From Mesorhizobium sp. (GTDB taxonomy: Bacteria > Pseudomonadota > Alphaproteobacteria > Rhizobiales > Rhizobiaceae): a stretch of DNA of 64,000 bases. The position numbers and the translations under genes are program-made. The notes under the pieces were generated by a model. It was not told where the DNA came from. It saw only the letters and a list, made by a program, of their open reading frames with translations, and searched no databases. The stretch lies in contig SAPZ01000007.1 in assembly GCA_004020875.1 (NCBI GenBank), positions 186,001 through 250,000 on the forward strand. Reading direction: 5' to 3'. Below are positions 19,892 through 28,881 of this stretch, in pieces (position 1 is the first letter of the stretch; the number at the start of each line of letters is the position of its first letter).

Positions 19892-20509
19892 CTACTGCAC
19901 CGAGCCGACCAGCACCGCCTGGCCGTCGCGGATCGAGACCCAGCGTCCGGTGTTGTCGATCGCCTGGCGCTTGAGGAAGCGGTAGCCGGTCGCGTCCCAG
20001 GCTTTGACCTTGTCGGTCAGATTGTCGAGCACATAGTCGCCCTTGTCGGTGCGCACCGTCAGCACGGCATGGCCTTCGCCGTCCGGCTTGCGCACAACGG
20101 TGATGAGGAGGTCGGCCAGCGACATGCCCAGGCGATAGAGCTGGCGCCGCTTCTCCAGCACATAGTCCTCGCAATCGCCATAGCCGTCGTCCGGATAGGC
20201 CCAGACTTCGTCCTTGCCATAGTGATCGAGATCGCTCATCGGCTTGACGGCGGCATTGACCTTGGCGGTCACGCTGACCAGCCGACGCCACAGGCTATCG
20301 GTCATATTGGCCGGTTCGAGATCGACCGGATGGATGTTGCATTCGTTCGGTTGCGACTTGCAGAAATCATAGTGCCCGATCGGCTGCGAGGTCAGGCCGC
20401 CAGTGGCCATTGCGCCCGCCGCCCAGGCGGGCACCGCCCAGTGGGCCGAAATCGCCAGCCCTGCGACTGAACACAAACGCAGAATCCGCGTTATCGCTGA
20501 GGAAGTCAT
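19892..20509 (-). CDS. Bacterial transglutaminase-like cysteine peptidase (BTLCP)
   Basis: A periplasmic cysteine protease of the BTLCP (COG3672) family; members related to LapG cleave surface adhesins. The 205-aa product has a signal peptide (to about AWA, residue 30). The Cys-His-Asp triad is in GYGDCEDYVLEKR (Cys about 112), DGEGHAVLTV (His about 147) and VLDNLTD (Asp about 161). No LapD or GGDEF partner is encoded nearby, so LapG-like regulation is only a possibility. Confidence 0.88.
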   Translation of the reverse strand: MTSSAITRILRLCSVAGLAISAHWAVPAWAAGAMATGGLTSQPIGHYDFCKSQPNECNIHPVDLEPANMTDSLWRRLVSVTAKVNAAVKPMSDLDHYGKDEVWAYPDDGYGDCEDYVLEKRRQLYRLGMSLADLLITVVRKPDGEGHAVLTVRTDKGDYVLDNLTDKVKAWDATGYRFLKRQAIDNTGRWVSIRDGQAVLVGSVQ

Positions 20510-20710
20510 TGCCCCCGCCGCCTTGTTCTTTATTAACGAAACGTTAAAGGCGATTTACAGTCCGTGTCAATTGGAGACCACGGCCAGTTTGACGGCATGG
20601 TTACCTGGACGATCTCGTAGCGGCACTTTCGCAACAGAGGCACTGCCGCAACACCAGCGGCCGCCGTCTGGCGGCGGAACGGAACTCCGCGCTGGCGCGG
20701 TCTGCGGCGT

Positions 20711-21988
20711 TCACCTTTTCGCGGAACGGACCAGTTTCGGTTTCGTCGCCACACGCTGCTGGCGGCCATAGCTGGAAATGAAGTCGGCAATGCGCGGCAC
20801 GATTTCGGAGCGGAAGCGAGAGCCGTTGAAGACGCCGTAATGGCCGACGGCCGGCTGCGTGTAATGGACATGCTTGTCGGCGGGAATGTTGACGCACAGA
20901 TCGTGCGCGGCCTGCGTCTGGCCGAGCCCGGAAATGTCGTCATTCTCGCCCTCGATGGTGAGCAGCGCGACGTTGCGGATCGCTGTGCAGTCGATCGTCT
21001 CGCCGCGATGCGTCATCTCGCCTTTCGGCAAAGCGTGGCGCACGAACACGGTGTCGACTGTCTGGAGGTAGAATTCCGCCGTCAGGTCCATCACCGCCAG
21101 ATATTCGTCATAGAAGTCGCGGTGCTTTTCGGCGCTGTCGCCGTCATGCTTCACAAGGTGCATGAAGAAGTCCTTGTGGGCGATGATGTGGCGGTCGAGA
21201 TTCATGCTCATGAAGCCGGAAAGCTGCAGGAAGCCCGGATAGACGACGCGGCCGAAGCCCGGCACCGGCCAGGGCGCCTGCATGATGACATTGTCGCGGA
21301 ACCAGTCGATGCCCTTTTCCTTGGCCAGAAGATTGACCGCGGTGGGATTGCGGCGCGTGTCGACCGGCCCGCCCATCAGCGTCATGGTGGAGGGCACGAA
21401 GGGATCGCCGCGCCTGTCCATGAGCGCCACCGCCGCCAGCACCGGCACGGAAGGCTGGCAGACCGCCATCACATGGGTGTCGGGGCCGAGTGCGTGGAAC
21501 ATCTCGATGAGGTAGTTGATATAGTCGTCGAGATCGAAGCTGCCTTGCGCCACTGGCACCATGCGCGCGTCGACCCAGTCGGTGATGTGCACGTCGGCGT
21601 GAGGAAGCATCGCCTCGACCGTGCCGCGCAGCAGCGTCGCGTAGTGGCCCGACATCGGCGCCACGATCAAAAGCTTCGGGTCAGGCTTGCGCCCCGTGGG
21701 CAGCGCGCGCTCGAAGCGCACCAGATTGCAGAACGGCTTCGACCAGACCGTCTTTTCGGTGACGTCGACGCTCTTCCAGTCGACCACGGTCTTGTCCAGG
21801 CCGAATTGCGGCTTGCCGTAGCGGCGGGTGGTGCGCTCGAAGAGTTCGGCAGTTGCCGCGACCGAGCGGCCGAAGGGGGTGTGGGATATCGGGTTGAGCG
21901 GGTTGGAGTAGAAGAGCCGCACCGCATCGGCGTACAAGCGCGCGGGCTGCAGCGCGGCATGGTTCATTTCGTAGAGCTGGTAGAACAT
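20711..21988 (-). CDS. phaZ: Intracellular polyhydroxyalkanoate depolymerase PhaZ
   Basis: PhaZ mobilises stored polyhydroxybutyrate. The 425-aa product starts MFYQLYEMNHAALQPARLYA (ATG 21986-21988), the family start. The nucleophile is a cysteine in AVCQPSVPVLAA, as in the i-PhaZ/PhaC-like alpha/beta hydrolases. Catalytic partners lie in GENDDISG and QPAVGHYGVF. A 33-codon upstream extension is not conserved. A TTGC-GAT-GCAA inverted repeat at 22077-22087 may be an operator. Confidence 0.95.
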   Translation of the reverse strand: MFYQLYEMNHAALQPARLYADAVRLFYSNPLNPISHTPFGRSVAATAELFERTTRRYGKPQFGLDKTVVDWKSVDVTEKTVWSKPFCNLVRFERALPTGRKPDPKLLIVAPMSGHYATLLRGTVEAMLPHADVHITDWVDARMVPVAQGSFDLDDYINYLIEMFHALGPDTHVMAVCQPSVPVLAAVALMDRRGDPFVPSTMTLMGGPVDTRRNPTAVNLLAKEKGIDWFRDNVIMQAPWPVPGFGRVVYPGFLQLSGFMSMNLDRHIIAHKDFFMHLVKHDGDSAEKHRDFYDEYLAVMDLTAEFYLQTVDTVFVRHALPKGEMTHRGETIDCTAIRNVALLTIEGENDDISGLGQTQAAHDLCVNIPADKHVHYTQPAVGHYGVFNGSRFRSEIVPRIADFISSYGRQQRVATKPKLVRSAKR

Positions 21989-22304
21989 CGAGAGAACCCC
22001 GCTGCCGTCCGACGACCGAAGGACGACGAACAGCGCCGAGCCTTGAATGTCTCCCGGCGAGGTTAACAAGATATTGTTGCGATGCAATACGTCATTTTGT
22101 CTGACGAATGCTTCTTTGGTTCAACCTTTTGAAAATCGGCCCTAAGCGGGCGAGCCGGCTCACTGTGCGGTGCCGAAATGTGAAGGATATGTGTATGTGT
22201 CCGGCCCCTCTTGCCGGACACTCGACCACGATCCCGAAAAGTGGATTCCGGTTTTTGTTTCGCTGACCTGCGGTTCGGAAGAGATCATGGTCCAAGGGAG
22301 ACCC
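21989..22304. other. phaZ upstream region; contains a family E terminal-inverted-repeat element (22224-22292)
   Basis: This 316 bp gap holds no supported gene. At 22224-22292 is a 69 bp element with near-perfect inverted ends GACCACGATC/GATCATGGTC. A shorter relative with perfect ends is at 45555-45603. Confidence 0.65.
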
Positions 22305-22667
22305 TCAGACGCGCGCCATGCAGACGGCGGTGTGGCCCGAACCGATGAAACCGAGCTGGCTGGCGGCGCCGCGGGATAGATCGAGCATGCGTCCCTTCAC
22401 GAATGGGCCGCGGTCATTGATGCGCACGACGACGCTGCGGCCATTGTCTTTGTTGGTGACCCGGAGCTTGGTGCCGAAGGGCAGGGAGCGATGGGCGGCA
22501 GTCAACGCCGAGGGGTTCATGCGTTCTCCTGAGGCGGTTCTGGAATGCAGCGCATACCAGGAGGCGCGGCCGCATTGCGCGGCGGCGGAGGAGGCGGACG
22601 AAGCGCCAGCCATCAGGCCAGCCGCTATCGTTACCGCGACAAGCGCGGTCTGGTTGGTTTTCTTCAT
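22305..22667 (-). CDS. rlpA: RlpA-like septal ring lytic transglycosylase
   Basis: A 120-aa secreted protein with a signal peptide (cut near SAAA, about residue 30) and a double-psi beta-barrel. It contains [37 protein letters not shown] and [20 protein letters not shown]. Full-length RlpA cleaves naked glycan strands at the septum. This short form has only the barrel, with no SPOR domain, as in many rhizobial paralogues. The catalytic Asp in NDRGP is present. Confidence 0.9.
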   Translation of the reverse strand: MKKTNQTALVAVTIAAGLMAGASSASSAAAQCGRASWYALHSRTASGERMNPSALTAAHRSLPFGTKLRVTNKDNGRSVVVRINDRGPFVKGRMLDLSRGAASQLGFIGSGHTAVCMARV

Positions 22668-22975
22668 GCTTTGGGGGCGGCTCCGTTGATCGAATAGCCC
22701 CGCCTAAGTGGCGAATGAGGCGGGAAATGCGGCAGGCTTCTGGCGGTTCCATGGCGAAGGCACACGTTTGGAGTCGCCGCGAAACAGTTTGTCATGCTAT
22801 TTCTGGACCCGGATAGGCGTATTCTTGATGAATATCCGACCGGCCTCCTGGACGTTCCGGGCAAGATCGGTCCTCAAGATTTGCAGTATAGGGGAACCGA
22901 ACTATTTCGATTCCTCAGCGTCTTTTGTTGAGTCCCCGTCGCCGTTCAGGATCGACTTTGGAGAGGGTCCAGCCG
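22668..22975. other. Divergent promoter region between rlpA and a small membrane-protein gene
   Basis: 308 bp without a supported gene. A small hairpin (CCGCCT...AGGCGG near 22700) is visible; no recognised operator was found. Confidence 0.5.
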
Positions 22976-23161
22976 ATGCGATTGATCAGGTTTGTGCTGG
23001 CTCTGATTGTGCTGGCCGTCGGTGCGCTGTGGTCGCTGCAGGGCCTCGGCCTCGTCAAGGGCAGCTTCATGACCGGCCAGACTCAATGGCTCTATATCGG
23101 CCTCGTCACCATGCTGGCCGGCATTGTCGGGCTGCGCTGGGCGAGACAGTCTAGCGTCTGA
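22976..23161 (+). CDS. Small inner-membrane protein, function unknown
   Basis: The 61-aa product has two hydrophobic segments: LIRFVLALIVLAVGALWSL and LYIGLVTMLAGIVGL. They are joined by GLGLVKGSFMTGQTQW. That linker pattern (LQGxGxVxGSFMTG) recurs in short conserved hypothetical proteins of proteobacteria. ATG 22976 is preceded by GGAGAGGG; an in-frame upstream extension is basic and non-conserved. Confidence 0.7.
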   Translation: MRLIRFVLALIVLAVGALWSLQGLGLVKGSFMTGQTQWLYIGLVTMLAGIVGLRWARQSSV

Positions 23162-23683
23162 TCCTGCGACATGATTTTGTAATTTGAGATCGCGGCCGGC
23201 GCCGCGCTCAAGCCCGGTTGAACAGATGCTTCCGGGTGGCGCCCTCGACATGGGCAAGTTCCGCCGAACCGTGCCGGCGGGCCTGGTCACCGGCACGTCG
23301 AGGTTGAGGGCAATCCTGCCGGCGCCGATCGCCACGGCGCGGTCGGCAAGCCGATCTCGGCATTCTTCACCATGCTCGCCCAGGGCAGCAGCGGCGGCTC
23401 GCGGCGCTCCGCCCTTGAATGATGAAGGAGACGAGTCGCCGGTCTCGGACCGAACGAAAATTCTCCAATCAGCCCACTCAGGCAAATCCATGCCTCACAG
23501 GGCAGCCGAATTGAAAAGCCGGTTCCGGGCCTGGCCCGCTTAGTATAGTAATCTTATCAACATTGGGAGTGAGAGAACGATGCGCGACCTTGAAAAGACC
23601 GTTCCGGCGATCGTTGGTGGGTTGCGGCCGAGACCGCCCGCGGCGGCGGCCGCGCGCTGATCGCTCCGTTTCGGCTCGCGGTC
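23162..23683. other. 522 bp region without a recognisable gene
   Basis: Several frames stay open because of the high GC content, but none has a good start or a familiar product. The right part (23521-23560) is AT-rich and probably holds the promoter of the flavoprotein gene at 23684. A decayed gene on the minus strand cannot be excluded. Confidence 0.4.
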
Positions 23684-25024
23684 ATGGTTGGACGCGCCAA
23701 TTCCATCATCATTGTCGGCGGCGGCGCCAGCGGCGTGGTGCTGGCCGCGCATCTGCTCAAATCGCCCAATCCGGACCTGCGCGTCACGCTGATCGAGAAG
23801 CGGCCGCATTTCGGCCAGGGCATGGCCTATTCGACATTGCTTTCGGCACATGTGCTCAACGTCAACGCCTCTGGCATGAGCGCCTATGCCGACGATCCCA
23901 CCCATTTCGCGCGCTGGGTGCTGGAGCGCGGATTGGCCAAGCCGGACCAGGGACCATTTTATGCGCCGCGCGGCCTCTATGCCCGCTATTTGCAGGATGT
24001 GCTCGATGGCCTGGAGGAACGGGAGCGCGAGACCGGCCGCCTCCGGCTGATCCGCGAGGAAAGCCTGTCCATCTCCCCAACCCCATCGGGCGTCGACGTG
24101 GCCTTGGCCAACGGCACCAGCGTGGTGGCGCATCTGGCTGTTTTGGCCACCGGCCATGACGAGCAACCGGGCGCCTTCCAGGGTCATGCCATCCGCATGG
24201 GCACGGAGGCCGACACCGCGCTCGAGCCGCAAGCTGGTGTCCTGCTGCTCGGTACAGGCTTGAGCATGGTCGACGCCTTCCTGGCGCTGGAACAGCGCGG
24301 CCATCGCGGCCCGATCGTCGCGGTCTCGCGGCGCGGGCTGCTGCCCTCGCCGCACCGCAAGGGCAACCCGATCAAGCTCGATATCGCCGATATCCCGCTC
24401 GGCACCGAGCTTTCCTATTTCGTTGGCTGGTTCCGCAACCTGATTCGCGAGACCCAGAAGGTCGGCGGCGACTGGCGCGACGTCGTCGATGGCCTGCGGC
24501 CCTTCAACCAGACGATCTGGCAGAACTGGCCCTCCTCGGCAAAACGCCGCTTCGTCGAGCACACCAAGGCCTGGTGGGACATCCACCGCCACCGCATGGC
24601 GCCGGAGGTCTACGCGCGGGTCATCGAAGCGGTCAGGTCAGGCCGCATCCGCCTCGTCGCCGGCAGGGTTGTGAATGTCGAGGCGAATGGCGGCTTCACC
24701 GTGAGAATCCAGCCGCGCGGCAAGCAGGATATCGAGGCCCTGCAAGTCGTCCGCCTCTATGATTGCATGGGCATCGCCCGCGACATCTCGAGGACCTCGA
24801 ACGGCCTCGTGCGCGCGCTGATCGAGCGCGGCGTGGCGCGGCCCGATCCGCTGCGCCTCGGCCTCGACGTCACCGCGAAATGCGAGCTGATCGCGGCCGA
24901 CGGCACGGTGTCGTCGAAGCTTCTGGCCGTCGGGCCGCTGACGCGCGGCACCTTCTTCGAGATCGACGCCATTCCGGATATCCGCGTGCAATGCGCGAAG
25001 CTCAGCAAGCAGCTGCTGGGGTAG
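23684..25024 (+). CDS. FAD/NAD(P)-binding protein of the YdhS (COG4529) family
   Basis: A 446-aa flavoprotein with an N-terminal dinucleotide-binding fold, IIIVGGGASGVVLAAHLL, near residues 8-25. Family signatures include FGQGMAYST, VLNVNASGMSAYADDP and a second glycine motif VLLLGTGLSMVD near 185. Members lack an established substrate. The C-terminal segment TRGTFFEIDAIPDIRVQ is typical of the family. It stands alone between an unexplained gap and the CBS gene. Confidence 0.85.
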   Translation: MVGRANSIIIVGGGASGVVLAAHLLKSPNPDLRVTLIEKRPHFGQGMAYSTLLSAHVLNVNASGMSAYADDPTHFARWVLERGLAKPDQGPFYAPRGLYARYLQDVLDGLEERERETGRLRLIREESLSISPTPSGVDVALANGTSVVAHLAVLATGHDEQPGAFQGHAIRMGTEADTALEPQAGVLLLGTGLSMVDAFLALEQRGHRGPIVAVSRRGLLPSPHRKGNPIKLDIADIPLGTELSYFVGWFRNLIRETQKVGGDWRDVVDGLRPFNQTIWQNWPSSAKRRFVEHTKAWWDIHRHRMAPEVYARVIEAVRSGRIRLVAGRVVNVEANGGFTVRIQPRGKQDIEALQVVRLYDCMGIARDISRTSNGLVRALIERGVARPDPLRLGLDVTAKCELIAADGTVSSKLLAVGPLTRGTFFEIDAIPDIRVQCAKLSKQLLG

Positions 25025-25267
25025 CCACACCTATCGACGCTGGCAGGACAGCCTGGCGCTGGCTTCAATAATGAGGGGTGGCGCAGTGCCTCTTCGTGAA
25101 ATTCCATTCCTCCACTCGCCGCTGGATTGGCACGATCTATCTTCTTTCCGGATGAAAAGGGCTGGAAAAGACAGGGCGCGCGATCCCCGAAACCGGAATG
25201 GATTCCCGCGGCCTGCCGCGCGAGATTGCCAGGTTCCGCCTCGAACTGCTTCAATGGAGCATCTCAG

Positions 25268-26704
25268 ATGAGCGAGCAGAGACAACCGGCGCCCGGCGGC
25301 GCGGCCAACAATTTGTCGAGGCTGCGCCCGCCTTACAATTCGGTGCTCGACCTGATCGGCCAGACGCCGATCGTCGAGTTGACCAAATTCGACACCGGCA
25401 AATGCCGGCTGTTCATCAAGCTCGAAAGCCAGAACCCGGGCGGCTCGATCAAGGACCGCATCGCGCTGTCGATGGTCGCCGCCGCGGAGAAGGATGGGCG
25501 GCTGAAGCGTGGCGGCACCATCGTCGAGGCCACCGCCGGCAACACGGGCCTCGGCCTCGCCCAGGTCGGCATACCGAAAGGCTACCGCATCATCCTGGTC
25601 GTTCCCGACAAGATGTCGCGCGAGAAGATCCAGCATCTGCGCGCTTTGGGCGCCGAGGTGCGCATGACGCGCTCCGATGTCGGCAAGGGCCATCCCGAAT
25701 ATTACCAGGACATGGCCGAGAAGATCGCCGCCGAGTTGCCCGGCGCCTTCTACGCCAACCAGTTCGCCAACCCGGCCAACCCGCTGGCGCATGAGACGAC
25801 GACCGGACCCGAAATCTTCTGGCAGCTCGACGGCGACGTCGACGCGGTGGTGGTCGGCGTCGGCTCCGGCGGCACGCTCACCGGGCTCGGCCGCTTTTTC
25901 GCGAAACATTCGCCGAAGACCGAGATGGTGCTGGCCGATCCCGTCGGCTCGGTGCTGGCGCCGCTGATCAAGACCGGCAAGATGGAGGAGGCGGGCAGCT
26001 GGACGGTCGAAGGCATCGGCGAGGATTTCGTGCCGCCCAATGCCGATCTCTCGCTGGTGGCGAAGGCCTATTCCATCCCCGACAAGCAGAGCATGCTGGC
26101 GGTGCGCGATCTGCTGTCGCGCGAAGGCATCCTGGCCGGCTCGTCCTCCGGAACGCTGTTGTCGGCGGCCCTTCGCTATTGCCGCGAGCAGACGGTGCCC
26201 AAGCGCGTCGTCACCTTCGTCTGCGACAGCGGCAACAAGTACCTATCGAAGGTCTTCGACGATATCTGGCTGGCCGAGCAGGGCCTTGCCGACCAGGAGC
26301 AACACGGCGATCTGCGCGACCTGGTCATGCGCTCGCCGCGCACCGGCGATATCGTGACCGTCGGCCCGGAGGAAAGCCTGCTCAACGCCTATGGCCGCAT
26401 GCGACGTTCCGATGTCTCGCAATTGCCGGTGCTGGATGAAGGCAAGCTGGTCGGCATTGTCGACGAGAGCGACATCCTGGCCAAGGTCGACGGCCCCTAT
26501 GACGGCCGCTGGGACCGTTTCAATGCGGCCGTGCGCACGGCGATGACGTCGAATCTGCACACGCTGCAAGCCAACCAGACGCTCGACGCGCTGCTGCCCG
26601 TCTTCGACCGCAACGAGGTCGCCATCGTCTTCGATGGCGACGAGTTCATCGGACTGATAACCCGTATCGACCTGATCAACCATTTGAGGCGCCGCGCTAA
26701 ATGA
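25268..26704 (+). CDS. Cystathionine beta-synthase with C-terminal CBS-domain pair
   Basis: A PLP enzyme that condenses serine (or O-acetylserine) with homocysteine, the first reverse-transsulfuration step. The 478-aa product begins MSEQRQPAPGG (ATG 25268). It has the PLP lysine Lys62 in NPGGSIKDR, the phosphate-binding loop ATAGNTGLGLAQ, and the VGSGGTLTGLGRF segment. Two CBS domains follow from about residue 350 (SQLPVLDEGKLVGIVDESDI; EFIGLITRIDLI), where adenosyl ligands may regulate it. It overlaps the next gene by 4 bp. Confidence 0.93.
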   Translation: MSEQRQPAPGGAANNLSRLRPPYNSVLDLIGQTPIVELTKFDTGKCRLFIKLESQNPGGSIKDRIALSMVAAAEKDGRLKRGGTIVEATAGNTGLGLAQVGIPKGYRIILVVPDKMSREKIQHLRALGAEVRMTRSDVGKGHPEYYQDMAEKIAAELPGAFYANQFANPANPLAHETTTGPEIFWQLDGDVDAVVVGVGSGGTLTGLGRFFAKHSPKTEMVLADPVGSVLAPLIKTGKMEEAGSWTVEGIGEDFVPPNADLSLVAKAYSIPDKQSMLAVRDLLSREGILAGSSSGTLLSAALRYCREQTVPKRVVTFVCDSGNKYLSKVFDDIWLAEQGLADQEQHGDLRDLVMRSPRTGDIVTVGPEESLLNAYGRMRRSDVSQLPVLDEGKLVGIVDESDILAKVDGPYDGRWDRFNAAVRTAMTSNLHTLQANQTLDALLPVFDRNEVAIVFDGDEFIGLITRIDLINHLRRRAK

Positions 26705-27870
26705 CTTCAAACGGCAAGAACCGCCTGGCCTTTTCCACCCGCACCATCCATGGCGGCCAGAGCCATGACCCGCTGACCGGCGCGGTGATGGTGCCGATCT
26801 ACGCCACCTCGACCTACGGCCAGCAGTCGCCCGGCGTGCACAAGGGTTTTGAATACGCGCGCAGCCAGAACCCGACGCGCTTTGCCTTCGAGCGCGCGGT
26901 CGCCGACCTTGAAAGCGGCACCAGGGCTTTCGCCTTCGCTTCCGGCCTGGCGGCGATCTCGACGGTGCTCGAGCTTCTCGATTCCGGCGCCCATATCGTC
27001 GCCACCGACGACATCTATGGCGGCTCGTTCCGCCTGATGGAGCGGGTGCGCAAGCGTTCCGCCGGCCTTAAGGTCAGCTTCGCCGACTTCACTGACCTGG
27101 CTGCGGTCGAGGCAGCGATCCAGCCGGAAACAAAACTGCTCTGGGTCGAGACGCCGACCAACCCGCTGCTGCGCATCGTCGATCTCGAAGCGGTTGCCGC
27201 TTTGGCCAAACGTAAGGGTCTGCTTACCGTTGCCGACAACACCTTTTGCAGCCCCTATATCCAGCGTCCGCTGGAGCTCGGCATCGACATCGTGGTGCAT
27301 TCGACGACGAAATATTTGAACGGCCATTCCGACATGGTCGGCGGCGTCGCGGTCGTCGGCGACAACAAGGATCTCGCCGACCAGCTGAAATTCCTGCAGA
27401 ACGCCATCGGCGCCATCTCCGGCCCTTTCGACAGTTTTCTGGCGCTCCGCGGCATCAAGACTCTGGCGCTGAGGATGGAGCGCCACTCGTCGAACGGCCT
27501 TAAGATCGCGCAATGGCTGGAAACGCGAAAAGATGTCCGCCGGGTCATCTATCCCGGCCTCGCCAGCCACCCGCAGCATTCCATCGCAGTCCAGCAGATG
27601 CACGCCTTCGGCGGCATGATCTCCGTCGACCTCGACCGCGACCTTGCCGGCACAAAGCGCTTCCTCGAACGCACCCAGCTTTTCACGCTGGCCGAAAGCC
27701 TGGGCGGCGTGGAAAGCCTGATCGAGCACCCGGCGCTGATGACGCACGGCTCGATCCCGGCTGAAAAGCGCGGGGCGATCGGGATTACCGACTCGCTGGT
27801 GCGGCTGTCCTGCGGGATCGAGGATGGCGATGATCTGATCGCGGATCTGGAACAGGCGCTGGCGCACTAA
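26701..27870 (+). CDS. Cystathionine gamma-lyase (Cys/Met metabolism PLP enzyme)
   Basis: A gamma-family PLP enzyme that cleaves cystathionine to cysteine and 2-oxobutyrate. The 389-aa protein shows FASGLAAISTVLELL, DDIYGGSFRL and Lys204 in VVHSTTKYLNGHSD. Translational coupling to the beta-synthase gene (ATGA) indicates a reverse-transsulfuration operon, which makes lyase more likely than gamma-synthase. A family A repeat begins right at its stop codon. Confidence 0.9.
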   Translation: MTSNGKNRLAFSTRTIHGGQSHDPLTGAVMVPIYATSTYGQQSPGVHKGFEYARSQNPTRFAFERAVADLESGTRAFAFASGLAAISTVLELLDSGAHIVATDDIYGGSFRLMERVRKRSAGLKVSFADFTDLAAVEAAIQPETKLLWVETPTNPLLRIVDLEAVAALAKRKGLLTVADNTFCSPYIQRPLELGIDIVVHSTTKYLNGHSDMVGGVAVVGDNKDLADQLKFLQNAIGAISGPFDSFLALRGIKTLALRMERHSSNGLKIAQWLETRKDVRRVIYPGLASHPQHSIAVQQMHAFGGMISVDLDRDLAGTKRFLERTQLFTLAESLGGVESLIEHPALMTHGSIPAEKRGAIGITDSLVRLSCGIEDGDDLIADLEQALAH

Positions 27871-27951
27871 GCAATTCCAGGAAAAGTGTGAGTGGTTGGG
27901 TTTGGCGGCTTCGCCGTAGCCTTCCGTCCGGGAACGGTGAAACGCTCTGAG
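27869..27951. repeat. Dispersed intergenic repeat, family A, copy 3 (long form)
   Basis: Starts at the stop codon of the upstream gene with AGCAATTCCAGGAAAAGTGT and ends GAACGGTGAAACGCTCTGAG. Unlike copies 1 and 2, it has about 24 extra bases (TTTGGCGGCTTCGCCGTAGC) inserted before TTCCGTCCGG. Confidence 0.8.
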
Positions 27952-28032
27952 CGCAACTGAGTGCACTTCGCGATTTCAGGACGTATCATGGAAGCGCCTG
28001 CCGATTGACCGGCGGCGCCGGGATGAGGGCTG

Positions 28033-28755
28033 ATGGCACAAGGACGCAGCGGTGGGGAAAAATCGACGGCGACGCGTGGCGTCCGCGCGGCCGACAGCGT
28101 CGAGCGTGTCTATGCCCGGATCAAGGACTTCGCGATCGACTATCGTTTCCGGCCGGGCGAGCGGATCAACGAGGTCGAGCTCGCCGCCGAGCTGGCGGTC
28201 AGCCGGACGCCGGTCCGCGCCGCGCTCAATCGGCTGGAGCGCGATGGTTTTGTTATCTCCGTCCCGAACAAGGGCTTCTTCGCCCGCGAGCTGACGCCGG
28301 AAGCGGTGCGCGATCTCTATGAGCTTCGCGCGGCGATCGAGCGTGCCGCCTTCGTGCTTGCCTGCGAGCGAGCGACCGATGCCGAGATCGAGGCGGCGAC
28401 CGGGACCTGGACAAGACACAGCAACCTGGAAGACGAGGGCTCATGGGCGAAGATCGCCGTCGCCGACGAGAGCTTCCACATGGGCCTGACGCGATTGTCG
28501 AAGAACGCGCAGATGATAAGCGCGCTCGAAAGTCTCTGCTCGCGTATCCGCTTCTTCAGATGCATCGACCTGGAGTCTTCGTCGCGTCGCGAACGCACCT
28601 ATCGGGAGCATGACGCGATCATTCGCGCCCTGCGCCGCCGCGACGCCGCGGGCGGAGCGAGCCTCCTCGAAAAGCACATCACGCTGAGCTCCGCGCACGC
28701 TATCGAAGTGGCCGCGCGCGGTCTGGCTCGGCTTTTCCCGGAGACAGCGGCGTAG
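28033..28755 (+). CDS. GntR-family transcriptional regulator, FCD (FadR) subfamily
   Basis: The 240-aa protein has a winged HTH, INEVELAAELAVSRTPVRAALNRL, near residues 55-80. A C-terminal FCD helical sensor domain begins with DLYELRAAIERAAF. FCD regulators bind organic acids or amino acids. It is transcribed toward dadA, with a 126 bp gap that carries the inverted repeat AAAGTG-N4-CACTTT, a candidate operator. Confidence 0.92.
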   Translation: MAQGRSGGEKSTATRGVRAADSVERVYARIKDFAIDYRFRPGERINEVELAAELAVSRTPVRAALNRLERDGFVISVPNKGFFARELTPEAVRDLYELRAAIERAAFVLACERATDAEIEAATGTWTRHSNLEDEGSWAKIAVADESFHMGLTRLSKNAQMISALESLCSRIRFFRCIDLESSSRRERTYREHDAIIRALRRRDAAGGASLLEKHITLSSAHAIEVAARGLARLFPETAA

Positions 28756-28847
28756 GGAGCTTTCGCGGAAAACCTCAACGCCGCGGCCCGCCATCTCAAA
28801 AGACGGCCATTTGCAGGCTACCCCTTGCGGATCTCGCGTTAAATTCT

Positions 28848-28863
28848 AAAGTGTACTCACTTT
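28848..28863. promoter_or_regulatory. Candidate operator upstream of dadA
   Basis: AAAGTGTACTCACTTT is a perfect inverted repeat with 6-bp arms and a 4-bp spacer. It ends 18 bp before the dadA ATG and just ahead of the Shine-Dalgarno CCGGAGG. Its place between the GntR gene and its likely target suggests GntR binding. Confidence 0.5.
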
Positions 28864-28881
28864 GCGATCTCCGGAGGCGTC

